From Liopterus haemorrhoidalis (Eukaryota; Arthropoda; Insecta; Coleoptera; Dytiscidae): DNA of 64,000 nucleotides. Made by a program: the position numbers and the translations under genes. The DNA is taken from NCBI GenBank assembly GCA_963971575.1, contig OZ020616.1, positions 22,958,713-23,022,712 on the forward strand. The letters are read 5' to 3'. Numbering within the stretch: the stretch's first letter is position 1; each line of letters begins with the position of its first letter. Shown here piece by piece: positions 55,611 to 64,000 of this stretch. The notes beneath the pieces are model-generated. The model had not been told where the DNA came from. It saw only the letters and a program-made list of their open reading frames with translations, and ran no database searches.

Positions 55611-56604
55611 ATGCCTTTTCCCAAATGTTTTTTACAATAATAGCTGGCGTCCAGGACGCTTTCTTATTTCTATAATCTCTTACACTAACCTGTTGTGCAA
55701 CCTGTTTCTCTCCTTTTCCACTCATAGTAATTTATTTGTTTTAATTGTTTTTCTTTAACACTTTTTCATATTTTGGGTGAAACAATCAAAGTAGGATTAT
55801 TTATTTTCAACAAATCAAATCTAGTTTTAATGTTTTGTCCGAATATTAGATATGAGGGACTAACACCTTTCGTTTCGTGCGATGTTGTTCTATAATCTAA
55901 TAAAAATATATTTAACAATATATTGAGATCCATTTTTTCGTTATCTAATAACAATTTGCATAACGATTTTTTTGTTGTACGCACAGAATTTTGCTGCTCC
56001 ATTCGTAGATGGATTACAGACAGAACTAAAAACATGTCAAATACCATTGTTTTTTACAAAATTTTGAAACAATTCGCTTGTGAATTGTCTTCCATTATCG
56101 GTAACAACTGTCCGGGATAGACCAAATTTGGAAAATAAACTTCTTAAAACATTTATAGTTGCTTTAGCTGTTATCGAAGACATTAAAATAGCTTACAACC
56201 ATTTACTATGAGCGTCAGTTACTGTCAGAAATGTATATCCGTTAAACGGATATACATTTAATCCCGCGAATACGCAATGTATATGTTGCCACGATTCCTC
56301 TGGCCAATTCCAAGGAATTAATGCAGTTTTTTTGCGGACTGTCTTGGAATTTCCTACATATTTTGCATGATTTGACTAAATGTTCAATATCTGCGTCCAT
56401 TTTTGGCCACCAAAAGAAACTTCTAGCCTTACTTTTCATTTTACTTATTCCAAAATGAGAGAAATGAAGCTCGTTTAAAATACTTTCGGGAAATTTAGGC
56501 GGAATTATTAATCTGTGACCCCAAAATAAACAATTCCCTTCCATGTTTAATTCCATTTTTCTAATAAAATAAGGTTTTATCTCATTTTCTACCTTATTCG
56601 GCCA
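55611..56604 (-). pseudogene. Element E integrase
   Basis: From high to low: HFSHFGISKMKSKARSFFWW and SCKICRKFQ (HHCC module, about 56470-56360). A poorly preserved catalytic core follows around 56060-56240 (TVVTDNGRQFTSELFQ-like words near 56105). Then LLDNEKMDLNILLNIFLLDY, SHETKGVSPSYLIFGQNIKT, and VRDYRNKKASWTPAIIVKN at 55640-55700. Multiple frame changes. It continues beyond element A at 54305. Confidence 0.78.
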
Positions 56605-57076
56605 TGTATTATTTAGGTAACTAATTACTTTCTTTCAAATATAATTGTTATTTGTTTCCGTTTTAACTTCTTTTAATGTTACCGGTATTCTAGACTCCGC
56701 AGTTATTAAATTTAAAAATATCCAGGTCAATTCTGTAAAAAATTACTGTGTAGTAACGTTGCTACAAGATAAAATAGTATAAAAAGTATAATGAAAAGTA
56801 TATTTACTTACTATGATTATAGTAACTGAGTTACAGAATTGGTCTGACTGTGTCAATTTCTTCACAATCTTCAGTATTTGAAACTGGTGCGCGCGAAAAA
56901 TTATCTGACGGATTATTCTTAGATTTAATGTATTCAATATTGTAACGAAAATCCGACAAATAAATTGCGTAACGTTGCAGTATATTTGCAGCTAACTGGG
57001 GAATTCCGACTTTTGTACCGAATATTGAGACTAACGGACGGTGATCCGTTACTAAAGTAAATTTATTTCCAATTAA
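56605..57076 (-). pseudogene. Element E RNase H end and RH-integrase linker
   Basis: LVTDHRPLVSIFGTKVGIPQ (about 57050-56995), RYAIYLSDFRYNIEYI and NNPSDNFSRAPVSN (about 56885) lie between RNase H and integrase. The short MITE at 56729-56840 is inserted in this linker. Confidence 0.7.
56729..56840. mobile_element. 112-bp MITE, copy 2, GGTC duplication
   Basis: AATTCTGTAAAAAATTACTG...AGTAACTGAGTTACAGAATT with GGTC on both sides (56725-56728, 56841-56844). Related to 27108-27253. Too short to code. Confidence 0.75.
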
Positions 57077-58379
57077 TTATTGCGCAATTTTTTTAACATC
57101 GTATACAATAGTATGCGCTTCTTTATGTATTTGCGAATATTTTTTCTCCGTTTCCGACGTTCGTGTTCGTGATGCATATTCTAAAGGTTTCTCTACACCG
57201 TTTTCGTAGACTTGTGATAATATAGCACCTAACTTCTCCGGTGATGCTTCAACTGGTTCTTCAACTTCCGGGTTAAAATGTACTAGAATTTCTGCGGATG
57301 CTAAAATCTTTATAATTTTCTTAAACGTACTGGAACATGTTTCATCCCATTCCCATTTACTACCCTTTTTTATTAGTTTATATAATGGTGACATAACCGT
57401 AGATAATATAGTGCAATATTTCTTATAGTAATTTATTGTCCTTAAAAACGATTCCAGATTTTTTACATTCGTCGGCATTGGCGTATTATTAATACATTTT
57501 ATTTTTTCCGGATCAGTATTTAATCCGTTTGAATCTATTATAAAACCCAAAAATTTTATAGAATTTTGAATAAAACTACATTTCTGTTTTTGTACTTTTA
57601 ATCCGCAATTTTTTAAACATGTTAAGACCTGTTTTAATCTAAACATATGTTCTTCGCGATTTTTACCCGTTACGCAAATATCGTCAATAAAAACTACCGT
57701 GCCTTCTATTCCGGCTAACACTGTTTCCATAATTTTTAGAAATTTAGTCAGCCCGACAGGTACTCCATACGGCAACCGATTATATCTGTTTAATCCCTTA
57801 TGCGTAACGACTGTTGTAAACTCTTTTGATTTTCATCTAATTCTACCTGTTGGTAAGCTTGTTTTAAATCAATTTTAGAGAATTGTTGTCCGCTTTGCAA
57901 CTAAACAAACAATTCTTCAATTTGAGGCAATGGATGTTGTCCATCTGTGTGTAGGGATTAATTGTGACATTGTAATCCCCACGCAGTCTTACTGTGCCAT
58001 CCGCTTTTAGCACAGGAACGATGGGTGTTCCCCATTCCGAATATTTTACTTTCGATAAGATTTCGCAATCCATTAACCGATTTATCTCTACTTCTACTTT
58101 CGTTTTTATTGCAAACACTACGGATCGAACTTTGTGAAATTTAGGAACTGCATCCTCTTTCAAAATTATAGAAATTTTCCCTTTATTAAACAGTCTTAAA
58201 CCTTCTGCAAATACCTCTTTGTATTCATTACCGAACTCTGTTATCTCTGAATATTGCATCAAATTTAATTCAGCGATTCCCAAATGAAACTTTCGCATCC
58301 TAACTATGCCTAAAAGAGGATTTTTGGCTTTTTTTATTACAGAAAAATCAATGTTTTCATTTTTATTGTTGTATTGCAT
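57077..58379 (-). pseudogene. Element E reverse transcriptase
   Basis: RT N-terminus: FNKGKISIILKEDAVPKFHK, VKYSEWGTPIVPVLKADG and RLRGDYNVTINPYTQ. After breaks near 57900 and 57830, MPYGVPVGLTKFLKIMETVL, VVFIDDICVTGKNREEH (catalytic FIDD), FLGFIIDSNGLNTDPEKI and the RNase H beginning EASPEKLGAILSQVYENG. A stop/frameshift in the palm and loss of several residues (PYGVPVG for the PFGxxxAP motif) mark it as dead. Confidence 0.85.
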
Positions 58380-58381
58380 TT

Positions 58382-59449
58382 TTACAGTAAAATATCCAAC
58401 GGTATTTTATCATTACCATCGTAACAACGCAAGATAGTTCGGGTTGGTTTTAATGTACATTTAGAAAATTTTGTTTTCCAAACTAGTTCAGGACAAGCCG
58501 TGGTACCTGCCCCGGAATCAACTTGTAACTTGAATTCTACCTTATCAATTTTAACTTTTACCATATAATTTTCATTTAAATTTGAATTCATATTAAACAT
58601 TGGTATTTCATTTTCAACAAAATTATGATTTTTAACATTATTTCCTAATTTAATTCTACATACTTTTTGCAAATGACCACTTTTCCCGCAATTTTTGCAC
58701 TTATAACTTGGGTAACGACATTCCGAATGCACATGATTATCATTTCCATACACCTTACACCTCACCTTGTTGGATGGTCCCTTCTGCATGATATGTACCG
58801 TCTGCTTCCTGGGATGTAGCGCGTAGACATCCAGCGGCTCAGTCTTCACCTGCGTCGCTGGCTTATGCTGGTTGCTGTAACTCCTGCCAGAACTAACACC
58901 TTGTTCTGTGTCGACTTCTGTTTGATGATGTTCATATGCAGCTTCCACTGATTGCGCTGTTTCTAAGGCTTTAGACAAAGTTAATGATTCTACATCCTCG
59001 CGGTACAACTTTACTTTAGCTGGTCCTTGATACAGACCCGTCACAAACTTATCACGTAAAGCTGTCTCTAAATGAATTCCAAATTTACAATCTGTGGCTA
59101 ATTTGAGAATTCTTGCCGTCCATTTAGTGAAGGATTCACCACGTAAACGAGCACTGTTATACAATTTGTCTCGTTTGTAGAAACCTGGTTTTATTGGCAC
59201 GAAATGTTTATCGAGTAACGATATAAGGTCCTTTAACGTTTTACTTTCCGGTTCGCCCGGTAAACACAAATTTTGAACTAATTTGTATGCATTTCCATCT
59301 AATGCACTTAATAAGATTGACTTTTTACGCGTTTCCGCCACTTCATTTGCGATAAAAAATTGCGTAAGTCTTTTTACAAATATTGTCCAATCGTCTTTTT
59401 TTAGATTAAACTCTCTAACACTACCAATTATTGTTACCGGTTGCGTCAT
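58382..59449 (-). CDS. Element E gag-protease frame
   Basis: ATG at 59449 (MTQPVTIIGSVREFNLKKDD) just after the primer region; a 355-codon open frame. Capsid: LSALDGNAYKLVQNLCLP, LISLLDKHFVPIKPGFYKRD and FTKWTARILKLATDCKFG. Nucleocapsid: CKVYGNDNHVHSEC, whose second Cys is replaced by Tyr, and an intact CKNCGKSGHLQKVC. Protease: FKLQVDSGAGTTACPELVW. The frame overlaps or abuts the RT frame at 58379. It is the best-kept gene of E, in contrast to its pol. Confidence 0.85.
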   Translation of the reverse strand: MTQPVTIIGSVREFNLKKDDWTIFVKRLTQFFIANEVAETRKKSILLSALDGNAYKLVQNLCLPGEPESKTLKDLISLLDKHFVPIKPGFYKRDKLYNSARLRGESFTKWTARILKLATDCKFGIHLETALRDKFVTGLYQGPAKVKLYREDVESLTLSKALETAQSVEAAYEHHQTEVDTEQGVSSGRSYSNQHKPATQVKTEPLDVYALHPRKQTVHIMQKGPSNKVRCKVYGNDNHVHSECRYPSYKCKNCGKSGHLQKVCRIKLGNNVKNHNFVENEIPMFNMNSNLNENYMVKVKIDKVEFKLQVDSGAGTTACPELVWKTKFSKCTLKPTRTILRCYDGNDKIPLDILL

Positions 59450-59463
59450 CCTCGTCGCCAAAT

Positions 59464-60323
59464 GTAATATCTTCAATTTTATATATAATTAAACTTTATT
59501 TACAACAACTGTCAAACAGCGTCTGTTTCCATGATACCGAAAACAAATTCATACTGTAAGGTTCGCGACCTGTTCGAAGTAATGTCCCAAAAACAGTGGC
59601 GTATCAGCGAAGGGAAGGCCTACTTGTAGTAGGACACCCTATTATGTGAATGCACTAATGATAATTGCATAATTATAATGAGCAGCCACTGACTGCGATA
59701 TAAGCTGATGTCATCTATATGTTCAATCACATGTAATGGGGAAAAACATTTAAAAGCAGATGAAGGGACATGAGAAGGGATGGTCGTACCTAAAAGCCTC
59801 AATGGGCTAGTAAGATCCGCGTTAGGGATTTGAACTATACGATCCATCCTAGAATATAGAGAAGTGAAGTGCTTTTCTGTTCTGTTAAGAAATTGAGTGG
59901 CTAAATTGTGTGTTTTGTGACACATATTTGGATTAGCTGTGTCACCTCAGCAATGAGGTATGTGTGTTCTTTTTATTTTCTTTAATTGGGCATGTAAAAT
60001 ATTCAAATTATAAGTTTGATTTACTATATTGACGTCAAAACGGACCTCCAAACTATTCTTCGAATGTTTTGATTAAATTTCATAGACCACACGTAGATTT
60101 AAGTTTTGTATATCTTTAGGTTAATAAACCTAGTTATAAGTTAAACTTATAACTGTTGCTTAATTTCAAACAACCCCCACATTCTCCTGTCCGGGTCGAA
60201 CCCATAATTTCCAGGTTCCATGAGGGAGCTGCGAGCCAACCTAGCTTAATTGGGACCTGAGAGGTAAGTGCCCACCGCTTGGGGTCTTACAATACAGACA
60301 TATTTATGATAAAGTATGTTTCA
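59464..60323 (-). repeat. 5' LTR of element E, interrupted
   Basis: TGTAATATCTTCAATTTTATA (59464) to AAAGTATGTTTCA (60323), interrupted at 59555 by a solo LTR. The inner side reads CCTCGTCGCCAAA, i.e. a TTTGGCGACGAGG primer region on the minus strand. Confidence 0.78.
59555..60291 (+). mobile_element. Solo LTR F, 737 bp, ATAC duplication
   Basis: TGTAAGGTTCGCGACC...GGGGTCTTACA with ATAC at 59551-59554 and 60292-60295. TGTAA/TTACA inverted ends. No coding frame. Orientation is arbitrary. Confidence 0.82.
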
Positions 60324-60830
60324 TATACTACAGATATAAATATAAAAAACTTAATCGCAGAAAAAGACATTGATAAAACTGTAGAAAACTTTACTGAAAC
60401 AATAGACACAAATATTGAATCTTGCACTTATTAAAAAATAGTAAAATAAACAAAAAAGACAACCATGGATAACCCAAGGTATAATTAAATCGATGAATAT
60501 AAGAGATCGTTTAATTAAAGAACATCGGCTTTCCCCGACAATAATAGACAAAAACAATGTTATTTAAAGGATAAAAATAATATAATCAACCTTATCAAAT
60601 TAACAAAATTAAACTTTTATAGAGAAAAATTAGTCAAAATTTAAATAACTTTAATAAACTGTGGAAATTTGCCTGTGAATCTGTAAACCAAAAAAGTAAA
60701 TCGGAAACTAACATAACGCATATTGAAATAGAAGAAAATAACATAAAGTGTAAAAAGACCATCACAAATGAATTTAATAAATATTTTATCAATGTCAGTG
60801 GAACACTCCTCCAAAATTAATGAAAATTAA
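60324..60830 (+). pseudogene. LINE linker between endonuclease and RT
   Basis: LIAEKDIDKTVENFTETIDT, PWITQGIIKSMNIRDRLIKE (typical 'PWIT-x-G-I' linker motif, about 60460) and a degenerate N-KLWK/FN-type stretch. Orientation and position fit a continuation of LINE-K beyond element E. RT does not follow. Confidence 0.6.
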
Positions 60831-60997
60831 ATATTTTTTTATTGTTTTTTGATATTAATTATATTTATTATTAATTAATTAAGTTATATATATTACACAG
60901 CATAATTGTAAGGTACGACCACAAAGACTGTCAACCAGTCTGTACGTGGCTTTATACAAAATATATAAGTAGATATACCTGAGACTTGAGTTTTGTA

Positions 60998-61072
<75 letters not shown>

Positions 61073-61080
61073 TTATTCCG
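60831..61080. repeat. AT-rich interval with long TA tract
   Basis: (TA)n covers about 61001-61070. Preceded by AATTAATTAAG-type sequence. Open frames of alternating Ile-Tyr are artefacts. Confidence 0.85.
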
Positions 61081-61864
61081 TGTCTGTATTATATTTAATA
61101 AAGTTATTGGGAATAGCGGTGGAGGAAAAAGTAAACTCAATATTTACATGTACCCGATATTTCGATTTGACTTTTCAAATCTTTTTCAAGGGCTGAAAAT
61201 GGTTTAATTAAAAATTATAAATATAAAACATAAATTTAAGTGCGGACTTACAAGTAAAATTTAAGAGTTGCCTCTGTTGTAACACATTAAAAGAATAAAT
61301 AAATTAGAGTTAAAATAGAACATTACAATTATTATCACATTGAAAAATTACACTTTAAAATTGTTATCACAGAACTGTATATTGACTAAAATAGTATTAA
61401 TAAATAAATCTACTTGGATTAAAATTAGAAAGTTCTTCTTATTTTCACCTAGAATATAGCGGGAAAGATCCAACGAATTTTATACTCATAGATGAAGTCG
61501 GTAATGTAGGGAGCATAGCGTGTCTTTATCTTCTTACTTTTGAAGCGATTTGTTGTTAAACAAGGATTAACCTAGTTTTTGGTTCTTAGAAATGTGTAGT
61601 AGATTTTTGTAAATAGTGTTTAAACCCTGAATGTCCGTTTTTTCATTTAAGTTTTGCACGTTTTCGTTTATATAACACATTTCAAGGAATGTGCGTTTAT
61701 AAGTGTTGTGATGGGAGGCCAAAATCGATGCATCTTCGAACTTAGGCACGTGATTCGTGGATTTCAAATGTTTGCTTAGTGCACAGCATTGAGGTTTACA
61801 TTTCACATCTGATTTGTGTTGTGAAATGCAAGCGGTGTTCCTCCACCGCTATTCCCAATAACTT

Positions 61865-61870
<6 letters not shown>
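61081..61870 (-). pseudogene. Penelope-like element 3' part with GIY-YIG-type C-terminus
   Basis: The minus-strand frame 61567-61806 (CALSKHLKSTNHVPKFEDAS, TYKRTFLEMCYINENV and GLNTIYKNLL) resembles the end of the Penelope GIY-YIG endonuclease domain; the GIY-YIG motif itself would be upstream and is not present. Below it is a 3' untranslated region with TTTCAGCCCTTGAAAAAGAT-type sequence and AAATATCGGGTACATG. The segment AATAAAGTTATTGGGAATAG at 61099 recurs inverted at 61849-61868, enclosing the fragment. RT absent: truncated copy. Confidence 0.6.
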
Positions 61871-61911
<41 letters not shown>

Positions 61912-61982
61912 TATAATGATATATCCAAAACTTATGCATTACATACTACACATAAATACATAAGAGATACATTAAATATCCT
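61871..61982. repeat. TA tract and short spacer
   Basis: (TA)n at about 61866-61907 beside the inverted repeat of the Penelope fragment. Then AT-rich LINE 3' sequence. Confidence 0.8.
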
Positions 61983-62862
61983 TTAAGAAACATGTGAAAA
62001 GGGCTTTAATAAATTTTGGATATCCTTTACCAATAGACTCCTACAAAAATCTTTTGCAAGTGTTACAAATTTTATTTTTCTTATTTCTAAATTATTAGCA
62101 CAACAAAAACTTTGAAATTTATCATATATTTTCGGAATGCAATATAAGAAACATCTTTGAGTAGAACATTTTGATATTTTCATGTGAGTAGCTTTATTTT
62201 TGTTTCGTGTACTATATTGATGACTTGCAATTGTTCTTTCGTATGAATTTTTATTTATATATTTTAATATGTTCAGTATGTATAGTTGCGACACATTCAT
62301 GACTTGTGCCTCCTCGAAAAGTTGATGTGATGAGTAAAAAATTATAATTTTCAAAAAACCACCGCTTTTCTGTCCAAAGTTTCTTTCCAAAAAATAATAT
62401 TAAAAATAATTATTTGTAATATTATTTTTTGAATGGTAGTCTGTATAGTTGCCTGCATGTAGCACAATTTTGTTAAATGATGGTTGTGTATTTTTATATA
62501 TTGAAAATGGCATACATTTAGTTTTTTCGTAATTTAGAGAAAGGGTGTTAGAGTCGAGCCATTTTTTAATAAGTTTCATATCGTGCTCCGCCATACCTTT
62601 AGCCAAATATATTGAGATAGTCATGAGTTGTACGTGTTTTATTTGTTAATAAATCAATGTTTATATCTCCCACAAATAATTCAGTTTTTAATTTAGAATA
62701 ATTTTCCAATTTTTTTTCGATATTATCTAAAAAAGATTGTAAATCTAGCTTATATAGTGCAGTAAGACCAAATTTTTCGTTTTCCAAGTTAAATTCAACT
62801 CTTAAAACATTATGATCATTTACAAGTTTTACCGTTTGTACAGAATGAACAAGTTTACTATT
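61983..62862 (-). pseudogene. LINE-M ORF2 with large internal deletions
   Basis: High to low: LVHSVQTVKLVNDHNVLRVE and ELFVGDINIDLLTNKTRTT (endonuclease). It then jumps directly to MAEHDMKLIKKWLDSNTLSL and NYEKTKCMPFSIY (RT after the catalytic motif, about 62500). Another jump leads to SSHQLFEEAQVMNVSQLYIL and YSTRNKNKATHMKISK (C-terminus). Thus the end of the endonuclease, most of RT and the thumb are missing. Confidence 0.75.
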
Positions 62863-64000
62863 TATAATAATAATAATAATAATAATAATAAACTTTATTG
62901 ACATAGATACATATACATGTTTTAAGTCGGTCAACAAAAAAAATTAAGATAAAATACAAAAAAAAAGATAAAAATTGTCACATTTTAAAATTATAATTAA
63001 GAAACTCCTCTGTGGAATAAAACACATTTTCCACAAAGAATGACTTTAAAAAGGATTTGAATTTATTATATTCCAAATTTCTAAGGTTCGCAGGAAATTT
63101 GTTCATAAATTTCACAGCAAAATAATTTGTACTATTCCTAGATTTGGCTAACCTCAGAAAGTTGGGATATATGTAAGTCTTGTTTCTTGTGTTTCTTGTG
63201 TTTCTTGTGTTGTGTGTAGCTATGTATATCGGCATAAGTTTGATTTTCTCTCTCCTTTTTGTGGAGGTATAATAGACAATGGTACATATATATTGAAGGT
63301 ACAGTCATTATTTTTAATATGTTAAACTGACTTCTACAGTCGGACCTGTAGGGTGTAGACGTTAGAAGTCTTATTGCACGCCTTTGCAGAGAAAACACTC
63401 TTGAGGCTGCTGAAGAATGGCCCCATGCTAAGATGGCGTACGAAATTTGAGAATGGAATAACGCATAGTACGTTGTCATTAAAACATCTTTTGAAACAGC
63501 ATTCATTAAATTCCTCAGGAGGAACATGGTTGAGCACAGTCTACCAGTCAAAACTTTAACATGGTGATTCCACGTCAAACCGGGATCAACATGCACTCCG
63601 AGAAACTTAACATGATCCTGGTTAACATGGTCATTTTTTCTTAATGTTATTAAAATTTCTTGGGTTTTGCCGAGGTTGAGAGAGAGTTGGTTGGTATCAA
63701 ACCAGTATTTTGCTTTTTTTAAGGCCGTTTGGCTTTTAGAAATGGCGTTCTCTAAATTCACGGCTTTTGTTACCATAGTGGTGTCGTCTGCATACAAAAT
63801 ACTGGGATGATCAATATACGTTGGGAAGTCATTGATATATATTAGGAACAATAAAGGACCAAGGATGGAACCCTGCGGGACACCTGTATCAACAGTTAAG
63901 AGATCGGATTGATGGTTCCGGAGAGCGACGACCTGTTTTCTGTCTTTAAGGTATGATTTCAAAAGATCGCAACTGTTCTTATCAAACCCATAGTATTCTA
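62863..64000 (-). pseudogene. LINE-L reverse transcriptase, runs off the window
   Basis: VDTGVPQGSILGPLLFLIYI, HPSILYADDTTMVTKAV (YADD), VKFLGVHVDPGLTWNHHVKV, SYAILAWGHSSAASRVFSLQ and FAVKFMNKFPANLRNLEYNK are CR1-like RT/C-terminal motifs. The 3' untranslated region ends in (ATT)n at 62863-62890, inside LINE-M. A frame change falls in a 10-bp tandem repeat (TTTCTTGTGT, about 63180-63220). Before that the frame is open to the window edge, so the element may be otherwise young. 5' part not visible. Confidence 0.85.

Larger units (their letters stand above)
38656..60323 (-). mobile_element. Ty3/gypsy element E, exploded by nested insertions
   Basis: Minus-strand element with a 118-bp 3' LTR at 38656-38773 and a 5' LTR at 59464-60323 (interrupted). 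Own sequence is found in order: 5' LTR, gag-protease (58382-59449), RT (57077-58379), integrase (55611-56604), integrase end (54217-54305) and pol C-terminus (38869-39016). A LINE inserted at TCTTG splits the last two, and removal of inserts brings the pieces together. Flanks give no clear duplication of E itself. Confidence 0.72.

Noticed and set aside
60952..61207. Ile-Tyr repeat proteins on both strands
   Set aside because: Direct product of a TA tract.

Overview
This is AT-rich eukaryotic DNA made almost entirely of nested and mutually interrupting transposable elements. The families seen (CR1/jockey-type LINEs, one with an SGNH-esterase ORF1; an env-bearing errantivirus-type LTR element; piggyBac, mariner, pogo and PIF/Harbinger DNA transposons; Helitron-type elements; a Penelope fragment; TTAGG-like tracts) fit an insect with a large repeat-rich genome. 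I cannot name the order. I found no convincing host gene, rRNA, functional tRNA or CRISPR array.

Layout. 1-3130: a minus-strand LINE (LINE-1) with esterase ORF1, its endonuclease split by a 566-bp mariner with very long inverted repeats. 3131-15866: a second minus-strand LINE (LINE-2) broken up by four insertions: a two-gene PIF/Harbinger (3316-7702), a Helentron-like element with a tRNA-like segment (7883-8950), a pogo-type MITE (9586-10016) and a 4.6-kb Helitron (11072-15687) filled with a ~288-bp satellite that itself carries a 470-bp MITE. 16020-21434: long LTR-like element A, holding long LTR-like element B, which in turn holds a foldback element with TTAGG-like tracts and a deleted gypsy. 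21985-26746: an errantivirus-type element with clean LTRs, TACA duplications and primer site; it keeps gag, protease and env but has a TARG1/OARD1-like macro (ADP-ribose) domain where RT and integrase would be expected. This is the most unusual object in the window.

27108-35479: LINE remnants, a broken Harbinger transposase, a piggyBac copy and a solo LTR, again nested. 35620-60830: a LINE split by another B copy and by a deeply nested block. In that block a minus-strand Ty3/gypsy element (E, 38656-60323) was split by a LINE (39022-54216), which was later filled by an LTR element with a 28-codon-period repeat (40444-43019) and a plus-strand gypsy (I, 43468-53150), itself split by an antisense gypsy (J, 44572-49102). 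Near 53158-53460 lie a perfect 48-bp palindrome and two inverted Penelope-like hairpins with hammerhead-like core motifs. 60324-64000: LINE and Penelope fragments; the last LINE runs off the right edge.

Almost all coding regions carry stops, frameshifts or deletions. The Harbinger accessory (MADF/BESS) gene, reconstructed from three exons, is the most intact gene. Many element boundaries are supported by target-site duplications read from the sequence, so relative insertion order can be worked out.
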